Assembly (NCBI GenBank): GCA_017428805.1
Contig: JAFRQC010000156.1
Location: forward strand, 1-5,281
Direction of reading: 5' to 3'
Source of the DNA: Prevotella sp.
Lineage (GTDB): Bacteria; Bacteroidota; Bacteroidia; Bacteroidales; Bacteroidaceae
Length of the DNA: 5,281 nt
Shown here: positions 1 to 4,718 of the stretch, in pieces
Layout: each line of letters begins with the position of its first letter
How positions within the stretch are numbered: the first letter of the stretch is position 1
Program-made: the position numbers and the translations under genes
Notes under the pieces: model-generated
What the model was told of the DNA's origin: nothing
Databases searched by the model: none
What the model saw: only the letters and a program-made list of their open reading frames with translations

Positions 1-198
1 CGTGCCGGTTATCACCATCAGTCTGAGTCCAAAGGTAATATGAAGTATTTCACCGTTGGTGGTGGTTTCCGTATGAGTGTCTTCTCCCTTGATGTGGGTT
101 ATGTCATCTCCACGGCCAAGAGTAATCCCCTCGACCAGACCCTCCGTTTCACCCTTGCCTTCGACATGGACGGCATTAAGGACCTGTTCCGCAGGTAG
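1..198 (+). CDS. porV: Type IX secretion outer-membrane protein PorV (LptO)-like, C-terminal end only
   Basis: The reading frame is open from the first base to TAG at 196-198 and gives the last 65 residues of a larger protein, so the start lies outside the window. The residues alternate as in outer-membrane beta-strands (KYFTVGGGFRMSVFSLDVGY, then QTLRFTLAFDMDGIKDLF) and finish near an aromatic residue, as beta-barrel proteins do. The stretch SNPLDQTLRFTLAFDMDGIKDLF resembles my memory of the PorV C-terminus. PorV is the outer-membrane barrel that shuttles type IX secretion cargo to the PorU sortase in Bacteroidota. A following ispF also fits the porU-porV-ispF order I recall in Porphyromonas, though I cannot confirm it here. 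Another PorV/FadL-like barrel protein is the main alternative. The barrel assignment is firmer than the exact name. Confidence 0.72.
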   Translation, partial: RAGYHHQSESKGNMKYFTVGGGFRMSVFSLDVGYVISTAKSNPLDQTLRFTLAFDMDGIKDLFRR

Positions 199-206
199 TA
201 GGTGTT

Positions 207-305
207 GTTTACAGTTGACGGTTTACAGTTTACAGATGATATGCTGGCAAGCCGTTCTATCTATAGAAGTAATCAACTGTAAACCGTAAACTGTAAACTG
301 TAAAC
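207..305. repeat. Two inverted blocks of 7-bp repeats between porV and ispF
   Basis: The left block (207-234) is four 7-bp units: GTTTACA, GTTGACG, GTTTACA, GTTTACA. The right block (278-305) is four units in the opposite orientation: TGTAAAC, CGTAAAC, TGTAAAC, TGTAAAC. As a result 207-230 and 275-298 are inverted copies that match at 23 of 24 positions, around a 44-nt spacer. In RNA this would be a long stem starting 9 nt after the porV stop and ending 3 nt before the ispF ATG, so it would cover the ispF ribosome-loading region. There is no T-tract after it, so it is not a normal terminator. It could be a processing or mRNA-stability element, or a dispersed repeat. Confidence 0.85.
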
Positions 306-308
306 AAA

Positions 309-785
309 ATGAAAATAAGAGTCGGAATGGGCTTCGATGTCCATCAGTTAGTAGAAGGCCGCGACCTCTGGATGGGCGGCATTAAGATCGAACACAGTAA
401 AGGCCTCTTGGGCCACAGCGATGCCGACGTGCTGCTGCATGCCGTCTGCGATGCCCTCTTGGGAGCCGCAAATATGCGCGACATCGGCTACCACTTCCCT
501 GATACTTCGGCAGAGACCGACGGTATGGACAGCAAGATCATCCTCCGCGACACCATCGCCCTGATTGCCACGAAGGGCTATCGTCTGGTGAACATCGATG
601 CCACCATCTGTGCCGAGCGTCCCAAGATGAATCCCCACATCCCAGCCATGAAGGCCTGTATGGCCCAGATCTGCGGCTGCGATGAGGATGACATCTCCAT
701 CAAGGCCACAACCACCGAGAAGCTCGGCTTCACAGGCCGCGAGGAAGGCATCTCCGCCTACGCCGTCTGCCTGATTGAGAAATAG
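309..785 (+). CDS. ispF: 2-C-methyl-D-erythritol 2,4-cyclodiphosphate synthase (IspF)
   Basis: This MEP-pathway enzyme cyclises 4-diphosphocytidyl-2-C-methyl-D-erythritol 2-phosphate to the 2,4-cyclodiphosphate, releasing CMP; the pathway supplies isoprenoid precursors in the cytoplasm. At 158 residues it is the usual family length. The N-terminal GMGFDVH motif supplies the metal ligands Asp10 and His12, with His44 as the third. HSDAD (36-40), DIGYHFPDT (58-66) and the C-terminal signature ATTTEKLGFTGREEGI (133-148), including Thr135, Glu137 and Arg144, are all present, each offset by +2 from E. coli numbering. The family works as a homotrimer with active sites at subunit interfaces. The ATG at 309 gives the standard MKIRVGMGFD start. 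There is no Shine-Dalgarno sequence, only an A-rich leader that overlaps the upstream 7-bp repeats. It probably shares transcripts with porV, and a terminator follows 3 nt after the stop. Nothing essential is missing. Confidence 0.97.
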   Translation: MKIRVGMGFDVHQLVEGRDLWMGGIKIEHSKGLLGHSDADVLLHAVCDALLGAANMRDIGYHFPDTSAETDGMDSKIILRDTIALIATKGYRLVNIDATICAERPKMNPHIPAMKACMAQICGCDEDDISIKATTTEKLGFTGREEGISAYAVCLIEK

Positions 786-788
786 AAT

Positions 789-810
789 AGCCGCCCTGAG
801 CGGCTTTTTT
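789..810 (+). terminator. Intrinsic terminator of ispF
   Basis: A perfect 6-bp GC-rich stem, AGCCGC (789-794) with GCGGCT (800-805), closes a 5-nt CCTGA loop and runs straight into a T-tract (805-810), 3 nt after the ispF stop codon. The reverse orientation has only a broken T-run (ATTCTATT), so it serves mainly the plus strand. Confidence 0.88.
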
Positions 811-821
811 CATCGTTGCAT

Positions 822-859
822 AAAAGAATGATGCCGCGACTCTCGCGAGCCGCGGCATC
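822..859 (-). terminator. Strong minus-strand terminator hairpin of the predicted ncRNA
   Basis: Read on the minus strand, GATGCCGCG (859-851) pairs with CGCGGCATC (838-830). The stem extends inward by GCUC (850-847) with GAGU (842-839), including one G-U pair. This makes 13 uninterrupted pairs capped by GCGA, a GNRA tetraloop (846-843). The T-rich run ATTCTTTT (829-822) follows. On the plus strand the hairpin is followed by TGAAAAAG, so it makes sense as a terminator only for leftward transcription. It sits tail to tail with the ispF terminator. Confidence 0.8.
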
Positions 860-1056
860 TGAAAAAGCCTATGTTTAACTAAAAATCCTTTTCTCTAAAA
901 GAAATTTTCAGCCTTTTGGGCTAAAAATTTGAAAGTTTAAAAGGGAATTTCACAATTGCCTCCTGTTACCCAGTTGAAAACTTTCTTTTACCAATAACTA
1001 AAAACCTAAAACTATAAATATTACTACTAACCTAAAACAATCTATTAACCTTTTGA
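822..1056 (-). ncRNA. Predicted structured small RNA, about 235 nt, leftward
   Basis: No credible protein lies here, but a well-formed Bacteroidota promoter (1062-1092, minus) and a strong terminator (822-859) bracket the segment. Start and end are inferred; the 5' end could be off by a few bases. The RNA would contain a long internal helix: TAAAAGAAA (990-982) with TTTCTTTTA (904-896), then, after a bulged G981, TTTTC (980-976) with GAAAA (909-905), 14 pairs in all. Inside it is a small hairpin, AGCC (922-919) with GGCT (913-910), loop CAAAA, which abuts the helix. The 5' third is U/A-rich with repeats of the form TTTTAGGTTNNTAG. It might belong to a known Bacteroidales RNA family (the Bacteroidales-1 motif or a 6S-like RNA were considered), but I cannot identify it from sequence alone. 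A 5' leader is unlikely because transcription ends before any gene. Confidence 0.6.
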
Positions 1057-1061
1057 CGATG

Positions 1062-1092
1062 CAAAGGTACGACGATTTTTCGAATCTCGCAA
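1062..1092 (-). promoter_or_regulatory. Bacteroidota-type promoter for the leftward ncRNA
   Basis: On the minus strand TTG (1092-1090) is followed after 20 nt by TACCTTTG (1069-1062). This matches the Bacteroidota primary sigma consensus (TTG near -33, TAnnTTTG near -7). The transcription start is expected near 1056. Confidence 0.72.
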
Positions 1093-1129
1093 GAGTTTAT
1101 GCATTTTAAGTGTATATTTACCCTTTATT

Positions 1130-1145
1130 CTTGACTTAAATCAAG
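1130..1145. promoter_or_regulatory. Crp/Fnr-like palindrome between divergent promoters
   Basis: CTTGA (1130-1134) and TCAAG (1141-1145) are perfect inverted arms around CTTAAA. The core TTGAC-N4-ATCAA differs by one base from the TTGAT-N4-ATCAA box recognised by Fnr-type regulators. Its centre (1137.5) is about 69 nt from the minus-strand -7 box and about 70 nt from the plus-strand one. The symmetry is observed; binding by a Crp/Fnr-family regulator is inference. Confidence 0.4.
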
Positions 1146-1207
1146 GGAATGTGTGCGATAACACCAACTTTTCGCCATTTGACCACTATTTTCTACTTCT
1201 TTTTTAG

Positions 1208-1215
1208 TACCTTTG
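1208..1215 (+). promoter_or_regulatory. Promoter -7 box for the DUF4359-glycosyltransferase operon
   Basis: TACCTTTG (1208-1215) matches TAnnTTTG, and ATG follows 37 nt downstream. The expected TTG about 20 nt upstream is missing: the closest is TTTG at 1178-1181, 26 nt away. The -33 element is therefore weak and the promoter may need an activator. The surrounding 20 bases, from G1207, match the divergent ncRNA promoter at 19 positions. Confidence 0.62.
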
Positions 1216-1252
1216 CACCGTCAAAAAAGTAATATATATATAAATAAGGTAT

Positions 1253-1822
1253 ATGAAGAATTTACTGATCATACTCATCTTCCTGTTGGTTGCCGTGATC
1301 CTTATCCTGACGCGCCCCGACAAGGAGCAACATAAGGAGGCTATGATGAAGGCCATCGAGGAATACGTCGACGAAGAGGCCCGGGGCCGTCTGGGCGACA
1401 ACGCACTGGCCAAGATCGGGAAGGGCATCGTTGTCAAGACCGCAGAGACCGCCCTCAACTCGAAGCTCAGGGAGAACAACTACTTCGTCTTCAATACCAC
1501 TTCTGTTCATCTCAAGGGCAAGGACAACACCCTCTCCGTAGGCATCCTGGGCATGGTATTCACCTTCAACAAGGACACGATCCACGACAAACTCGAGGAG
1601 GCTCTTCAGACGAAGGAGACTATCAAGACCGAGCGCGAGGCCGCCAAGCAGAGTGCCAAGGAACTGAAGCGGCTGCAGAAAGAACAGCGCAAACGCGAGA
1701 AGGAACTTGCCAAGGAGCAGAAGCGTCGTGAGAAGGAACTCCGCAAGGAACAGAAGCGCCTTGAGAAAGAAGCCCGCAAAGCGCAGAAACGTCGCGAAAA
1801 GGAAGCTAAAGACAAATTGTAA
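1253..1822 (+). CDS. Membrane-anchored DUF4359-type protein with 11-residue-repeat charged tail
   Basis: The 189-residue protein starts with one hydrophobic segment (about residues 3-20) followed by TRPDKEQH, which suggests an N-terminal signal anchor with the rest outside the inner membrane. There is no cysteine lipobox. Residues 21-125 hold a compact domain (NNYFVFNTTSVHLKGKDN, then SVGILGMVFTF) that resembles the DUF4359 family, whose function is unknown to me. Residues 126-189 are almost all Lys, Arg, Glu, Gln and Ala and include four exact-length 11-residue repeats (143-186), such as KEQKRREKELR. This predicts a long charged helix or coiled coil. The tail lacks hydrophobic positions, so a single stable alpha-helix is plausible. 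The gene has its own promoter upstream and is followed after 27 nt by a glycosyltransferase gene, so the three genes are probably co-transcribed. A scaffold or envelope-spacer role is only a guess. Confidence 0.82.
   Translation: MKNLLIILIFLLVAVILILTRPDKEQHKEAMMKAIEEYVDEEARGRLGDNALAKIGKGIVVKTAETALNSKLRENNYFVFNTTSVHLKGKDNTLSVGILGMVFTFNKDTIHDKLEEALQTKETIKTEREAAKQSAKELKRLQKEQRKREKELAKEQKRREKELRKEQKRLEKEARKAQKRREKEAKDKL
1679..1810 (+). repeat. Four in-frame 33-bp tandem repeats in the DUF4359-type gene
   Basis: Four consecutive 33-bp units encode the 11-residue repeats at residues 143-153, 154-164, 165-175 and 176-186. Units begin AARGMRCAG (AAAGAACAG, AAGGAGCAG, AAGGAACAG, AAAGCGCAG). Synonymous codons differ between units, so the array is not a fresh duplication and the protein pattern has been kept by selection. 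Confidence 0.85.
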
Positions 1823-1845
1823 ATCGTAAATCCGAAAATCGTCAA
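1817..1845 (+). repeat. Short 7-bp-like repeat run before the GT4 start
   Basis: Units TTGTAAA, TCGTAAA, TCCGAAAA (one base longer) and TCGTCAA run head to tail from the stop codon of the upstream gene to 4 nt before the ATG at 1850. The period and the NGTAAA core recall the TGTAAAC blocks in front of ispF. The first unit includes the TAA stop codon. Confidence 0.55.
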
Positions 1846-1849
1846 TCCC

Positions 1850-3109
1850 ATGCGGGTTCTCATTGTCAATACCAGCGACCGTTCGGGCGGTGCTGCCGTT
1901 GCAGCCAACCGCTTGATGATGGCCCTCAACAACAACGGGGTCAAGGCTAAGATGCTGGTACGCGACAAACTCAGCGACTCACTCACCGTCATCGCCCTGC
2001 CCCAATCGCCCTTGCTCCACTGGCATTTCCTCTGGGAACGCTTCGTCATCTACTGCCGGCTGCTGTTCTCCCGCCGTCATCTCTTTGAAATCGACCTTGC
2101 CAATGCCGGTTCCGACATCACCAGCCTGCCGGAGTTCAAGGAGGCCGACGTCATCCACCTCCACTGGATCAACCAGGGTATGCTCTCCCTCGGCACCATC
2201 CGTAAGATCCTGCGTTCAGGCAAACCTGTGGTCTGGACGATGCACGACATCTGGCCAGCTACGGCCCTCTGTCATGTCACCCTCGGCTGTCGCCATTTCA
2301 CTTCCGTCTGTCACCACTGCCGCCTGCTTCCTGGCGGGGGCTCCGACAACGACCTCTCCACCAGCGTCTGGCACAAGAAGGAGCGGATGCTCGACGGCGA
2401 GAACATCTACTACGTCGCCTGCAGCCGTTGGCTCGAAGGGGAGGCAAAGGCCAGCGCCCTGCTTCAGGGACAGAAGATCACCAACATCCCCAACCCCATC
2501 GACACCCACATCTATCATCGTGGCGACCGTCAGGAGGCCCGTCGGCGTCTCGGCCTGCCCCTCGACCGCCAGTATATCCTCTTCGCTTCCCAGCGCGTCA
2601 CCAACGAGAACAAGGGCATGGGCTATCTCATCGAGGCCTGTCGCCTGTTGCACGACCTCACCAGTGCCACCGTCCTCATCCTGGGCGGTCATGCCGAGGA
2701 GGTCACGCCCCAGCTCTCGCTCCAGGCCATTCCCTTAGGCTACGTCAACGACGAGCGGCGCATCGTCGATATCTATCAGGCTGCCGACGTGTTCGTGCTC
2801 CCCTCGTTGTCCGAGAACCTGCCCAACACCATCATGGAGGCGATGGCCTGCGGACTGCCCTGCGTGGGTTTCCGTGTGGGCGGCATCCCTGAGGAGATCG
2901 ACCACAAGCGTAACGGCTACGTGGCCGAATACCGCAGTGCCGACGACCTCGCCCGTGGCATCCGATGGGTGCTCACCTCCACGCACTATCAGTCGCTCAG
3001 CGACGACTGTGTGCGTAAGGTCTCACAGTCTTACTCCCAGCAGAGCGTCGCCATCCGCTATATCGACGTCTATCAGCAGGCGATGGCCTTCAAGCATTAT
3101 CGACTATGA
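1850..3109 (+). CDS. Family 4 glycosyltransferase (GT-B fold), surface glycan synthesis
   Basis: The 419-residue protein is full length for a GT4 retaining glycosyltransferase, a cytoplasmic enzyme transferring a sugar from a nucleotide-activated donor to a growing glycan. The N-terminal half carries MRVLIVNTSDRSGGAA (SGG at 12-14, the acceptor-side glycine loop), HLHWIN (103-108) and TMHDIWP (130-136). These are typical of the WcaC-like colanic-acid or capsule subgroup. The C-terminal donor-binding half has ILFASQRV (243-250), the LGYVNDE...YQAADVFVLPS stretch (296-319) and the EX7E signature, Glu322 to Glu330, in SENLPNTIMEAMACGLP. Four cysteines (141, 147, 154, 157, with C154-HH-C157) fall in the region that follows MHDIWP, a feature I recall in this subgroup. 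It starts 27 nt after the DUF4359-type gene without a Shine-Dalgarno sequence, and its TGA overlaps the next ATG. Donor and acceptor cannot be deduced. Confidence 0.92.
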   Translation: MRVLIVNTSDRSGGAAVAANRLMMALNNNGVKAKMLVRDKLSDSLTVIALPQSPLLHWHFLWERFVIYCRLLFSRRHLFEIDLANAGSDITSLPEFKEADVIHLHWINQGMLSLGTIRKILRSGKPVVWTMHDIWPATALCHVTLGCRHFTSVCHHCRLLPGGGSDNDLSTSVWHKKERMLDGENIYYVACSRWLEGEAKASALLQGQKITNIPNPIDTHIYHRGDRQEARRRLGLPLDRQYILFASQRVTNENKGMGYLIEACRLLHDLTSATVLILGGHAEEVTPQLSLQAIPLGYVNDERRIVDIYQAADVFVLPSLSENLPNTIMEAMACGLPCVGFRVGGIPEEIDHKRNGYVAEYRSADDLARGIRWVLTSTHYQSLSDDCVRKVSQSYSQQSVAIRYIDVYQQAMAFKHYRL

Positions 3110-3888
3110 TTATAACTTATGTGACGATAACCTATAATGCAGCCCAGGTGCTGCAGCGGACGCTGGACAGTGTGCTCCAGCAGGACTATCGTGACATTGT
3201 ACATCTCATTATCGACGGGGCTTCCACAGACGGCACCCTTCAGATCGTCGACGATTACATCCAGCGCTCCAACGCTGCCGACAATGGCCATCGCATCCAA
3301 GTGACCTCCGAGCCAGACCACGGCATCTACGACGCGATGAACAAAGGACTCCGTTCCCTTGATGGTGATTACGTCTGTTTCCTCAATGCCGGTGACTTCC
3401 TCCCCGCCTCCGATACAGTCAGTAGCATCGTGGCGTCTTTATCTCACAATGGTGACTGTCCCCAGTGTGACCTCCCCGCTGTCCTCTACGGCGAAACCGA
3501 TATCGTCGATGCCGAAGGTCGGTTCCTTCATCATCGCCGTCTCTCTCCCCCGGAGCACCTCACCTGGAAATCCTTCCGTCACGGCATGCTCGTCTGTCAT
3601 CAGGCCTTCTACGCCCGTACCGACTTTGCCATAGCCACGCCTTACGACCTTCGCTATCGTTACTCTGCCGATGTCGATTGGTGCATCCGCATCATGAAGG
3701 CCGCCGCCAAGGAAAACGTTCCCCTTCACAACCTCCACATGGTTGTAGCCAACTACACCGAGGAAGGTCAGACCACGCTTCATCACCGCGAGTCGCTCCT
3801 TGAGCGTTTCCGCGTCATGACCCGCCACTACGGCTGGCTCTCCACCATCGCCATGCACGTTTGGTTCGTCTTCCGCTCAGGGCGTTGA
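3106..3888 (+). CDS. Family 2 glycosyltransferase (GT-A fold)
   Basis: This 260-residue protein is a typical short cytoplasmic GT2 inverting glycosyltransferase with no membrane segments. The nucleotide-binding start MIITYVTITYNAAQVLQRTL is followed by LIIDGASTDGT (34-44), SEPDHGIYDAMNKG (68-81) and NAGD (94-97), which takes the place of the metal-binding DXD. SADVDW (187-192) lies where the catalytic base is expected. The SEPDHGIYDAMNKG-to-NAGD arrangement fits the WcaE-like subgroup used in exopolysaccharide or O-antigen building. The start codon overlaps the stop of the GT4 gene as ATGA (3106-3109), which indicates translational coupling. Together the two genes look like consecutive steps in one glycan. 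No polymerase, flippase or sugar-nucleotide gene is nearby, so the pair may act on a glycan made mainly elsewhere. No clear terminator follows. Confidence 0.92.
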   Translation: MIITYVTITYNAAQVLQRTLDSVLQQDYRDIVHLIIDGASTDGTLQIVDDYIQRSNAADNGHRIQVTSEPDHGIYDAMNKGLRSLDGDYVCFLNAGDFLPASDTVSSIVASLSHNGDCPQCDLPAVLYGETDIVDAEGRFLHHRRLSPPEHLTWKSFRHGMLVCHQAFYARTDFAIATPYDLRYRYSADVDWCIRIMKAAAKENVPLHNLHMVVANYTEEGQTTLHHRESLLERFRVMTRHYGWLSTIAMHVWFVFRSGR

Positions 3889-3952
3889 TGATTTCGTAAT
3901 GTTGATGAGACAGCATGTAACATAGAAGGTTGGTTAAATTTTAATCAAACGC

Positions 3953-3983
3953 TTGGTAATTACAAATACTTTTCGTATCTTTG
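3953..3983 (+). promoter_or_regulatory. Bacteroidota-type promoter of the PepSY-like gene
   Basis: TTG (3953-3955), 20 nt, then TATCTTTG (3976-3983) fits the Bacteroidota consensus at both boxes. The ATG at 4008 lies 24 nt past the -7 box, so the leader would be short. The downstream bases GCAACGTC resemble those at the two promoters near 1062 and 1208. Confidence 0.75.
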
Positions 3984-4007
3984 CAACGTCTTAAATAAAT
4001 AACGTTT

Positions 4008-4436
4008 ATGAAAAAAAGTTTGTTAATAATTGTAGCCTTCGTCATGACGATGTGCTTCACCGTTAAGGCCGACAACGACCGAGTAATCACCTTCGAGCAG
4101 CTGCCCGCAGAAGCGCAGACGATGCTGAAGTCATATTTTGCAGATAAGGTACCCTTGGTGATCACCGTCGATTGGGACGACTACACCGTGATCTACCAGA
4201 GCGGCGAGAAGGTGGAGTTCGACAAGAAAGGCAACTGGAAAGACCTGAACTGCAAGACGTCGGCCGTGCCCACAGCCCTCATTCCCGAGCAGATCAAGGC
4301 CAGCGTGAAGAAGGCCTTCCCCGGAGCAACAATCATCAAGCTCGTCCGTGACCGCCGTGGCTACGATGTGAAACTGAACAACGGCATGGAACTCGAGTTC
4401 AACAAGAAGTTCGAGATCGTTGACATCGACGACTAA
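4008..4436 (+). CDS. Exported PepSY-like (DUF2874) protein
   Basis: The 142-residue product has a clear type I signal peptide: positive MKK, a hydrophobic core (4-18) and a likely cut after VKA at residue 21, giving a mature protein of about 121 residues in the periplasm or outside. The cysteine in the signal (MTMC) does not make a lipobox. The mature part has two copies of a PepSY-like unit. The first spans about 28-80 (ITFEQLPAEAQTMLKSYF to VEFDKKGNWKDL) and the second about 87-141 (VPTALIPEQIKASVKKAF to LEFNKKFEIVDID). Each has a helix, then strands ending in EF-(D/N)KK. This matches the DUF2874 proteins common in gut Bacteroidales. Their role is not established; ligand binding or protease inhibition has been suggested for PepSY folds. 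Its own promoter and terminator make it a single-gene unit. Confidence 0.88.
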   Translation: MKKSLLIIVAFVMTMCFTVKADNDRVITFEQLPAEAQTMLKSYFADKVPLVITVDWDDYTVIYQSGEKVEFDKKGNWKDLNCKTSAVPTALIPEQIKASVKKAFPGATIIKLVRDRRGYDVKLNNGMELEFNKKFEIVDIDD

Positions 4437-4462
4437 GCCTCGCTGCTCCCTCTCACCCATAC

Positions 4463-4489
4463 AGCTTCCCCTTGGTGGGAAGCTTTTTT
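4463..4489 (+). terminator. Intrinsic terminator of the PepSY-like gene
   Basis: AGCTTCCC (4463-4470) pairs perfectly with GGGAAGCT (4477-4484) around a CTTGGT loop, followed by a T-run to 4489. It lies 27 nt after the stop codon. Confidence 0.92.
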
Positions 4490-4507
4490 ATGCCAAAACT
4501 TTAAATA

Positions 4508-4661
4508 CTTGTAAAATGTATTTTGCACGCTTGTAAAGGGTATTTTGTAGGCATGTATAAGGGAGTCTGTAGGCTTGTATAGTTGAAACAGCGCCAAGGT
4601 TTGTTAAAACGCAGGCAGCGTTTGTTAAATCTGAGGCAACGCTTGTTAAATCGCAGGCAGT
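4508..4661 (+). repeat. Seven-unit degenerate array with 21-22 bp spacing upstream of the HU-like gene
   Basis: Four 22-bp units begin at 4508, 4530, 4552 and 4574 (CTTGTAAAA, CTTGTAAAG, CATGTATAA, CTTGTATAG). Units one to three share the pattern of GTATTTTG or a variant and end in GCACG or GTAGG. After a 3-bp offset come three 21-bp units at 4599, 4620 and 4641 (GTTTGTTAAAA, GTTTGTTAAAT, GCTTGTTAAAT), each ending in the form GAGGCA or CAGGCA plus two bases. The TTGT anchor therefore recurs every 21-22 bp, about two DNA turns, on one face of the helix. The array ends just before the promoter of the downstream gene. No coding potential or palindromic unit is seen. Confidence 0.8.
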
Positions 4662-4664
4662 GTT

Positions 4665-4695
4665 ATGGTTTTTTCGGAACTATTTAGTATCTTTG
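4665..4695 (+). promoter_or_regulatory. Probable promoter of the HU-like gene
   Basis: TATCTTTG (4688-4695) is a good -7 box, 23 nt before the ATG at 4719. At 20-nt spacing the -33 position reads ATG (4665-4667) instead of TTG, so that box is degenerate. The promoter directly follows the 21-22 bp repeat array. Confidence 0.6.
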
Positions 4696-4718
4696 CCGGA
4701 AAAACAGGTAATCAGACT

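Noticed and set aside
77..289. Plus-strand frame of 70 codons
   Set aside because: It overlaps the porV-like C-terminus in another frame and continues into the 7-bp repeat region; its Ser/Pro-rich product has no family character.
207..305. Terminator or IS-end interpretation of the inverted repeats
   Set aside because: No T-run follows, the loop is long (44 nt), there is no transposase, and there is no target-site duplication; the internal 7-bp periodicity explains the match.
1606..2049. Minus-strand frame of 147 codons rich in Ser-Phe-Ser-Arg repeats
   Set aside because: The repeats are the reverse complement of the Lys/Glu-rich 33-bp repeats of the plus-strand gene.
2085..2892. Long alternative plus-strand frames inside the GT4 gene
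   Set aside because: Their products are low-complexity Ser/Pro/Arg/Thr-rich, while the 1850-3109 frame carries every GT4 motif over its full length.
3874..3884. Weak hairpin at the end of the GT2 gene as a terminator
   Set aside because: The stem is only about 3 bp (CGC with GCG), lies within the coding region and lacks a T-run.
4508..4661. Possible CRISPR array
   Set aside because: Units are 21-22 bp head to tail without unique spacers, the repeats are degenerate, and no cas gene is present.
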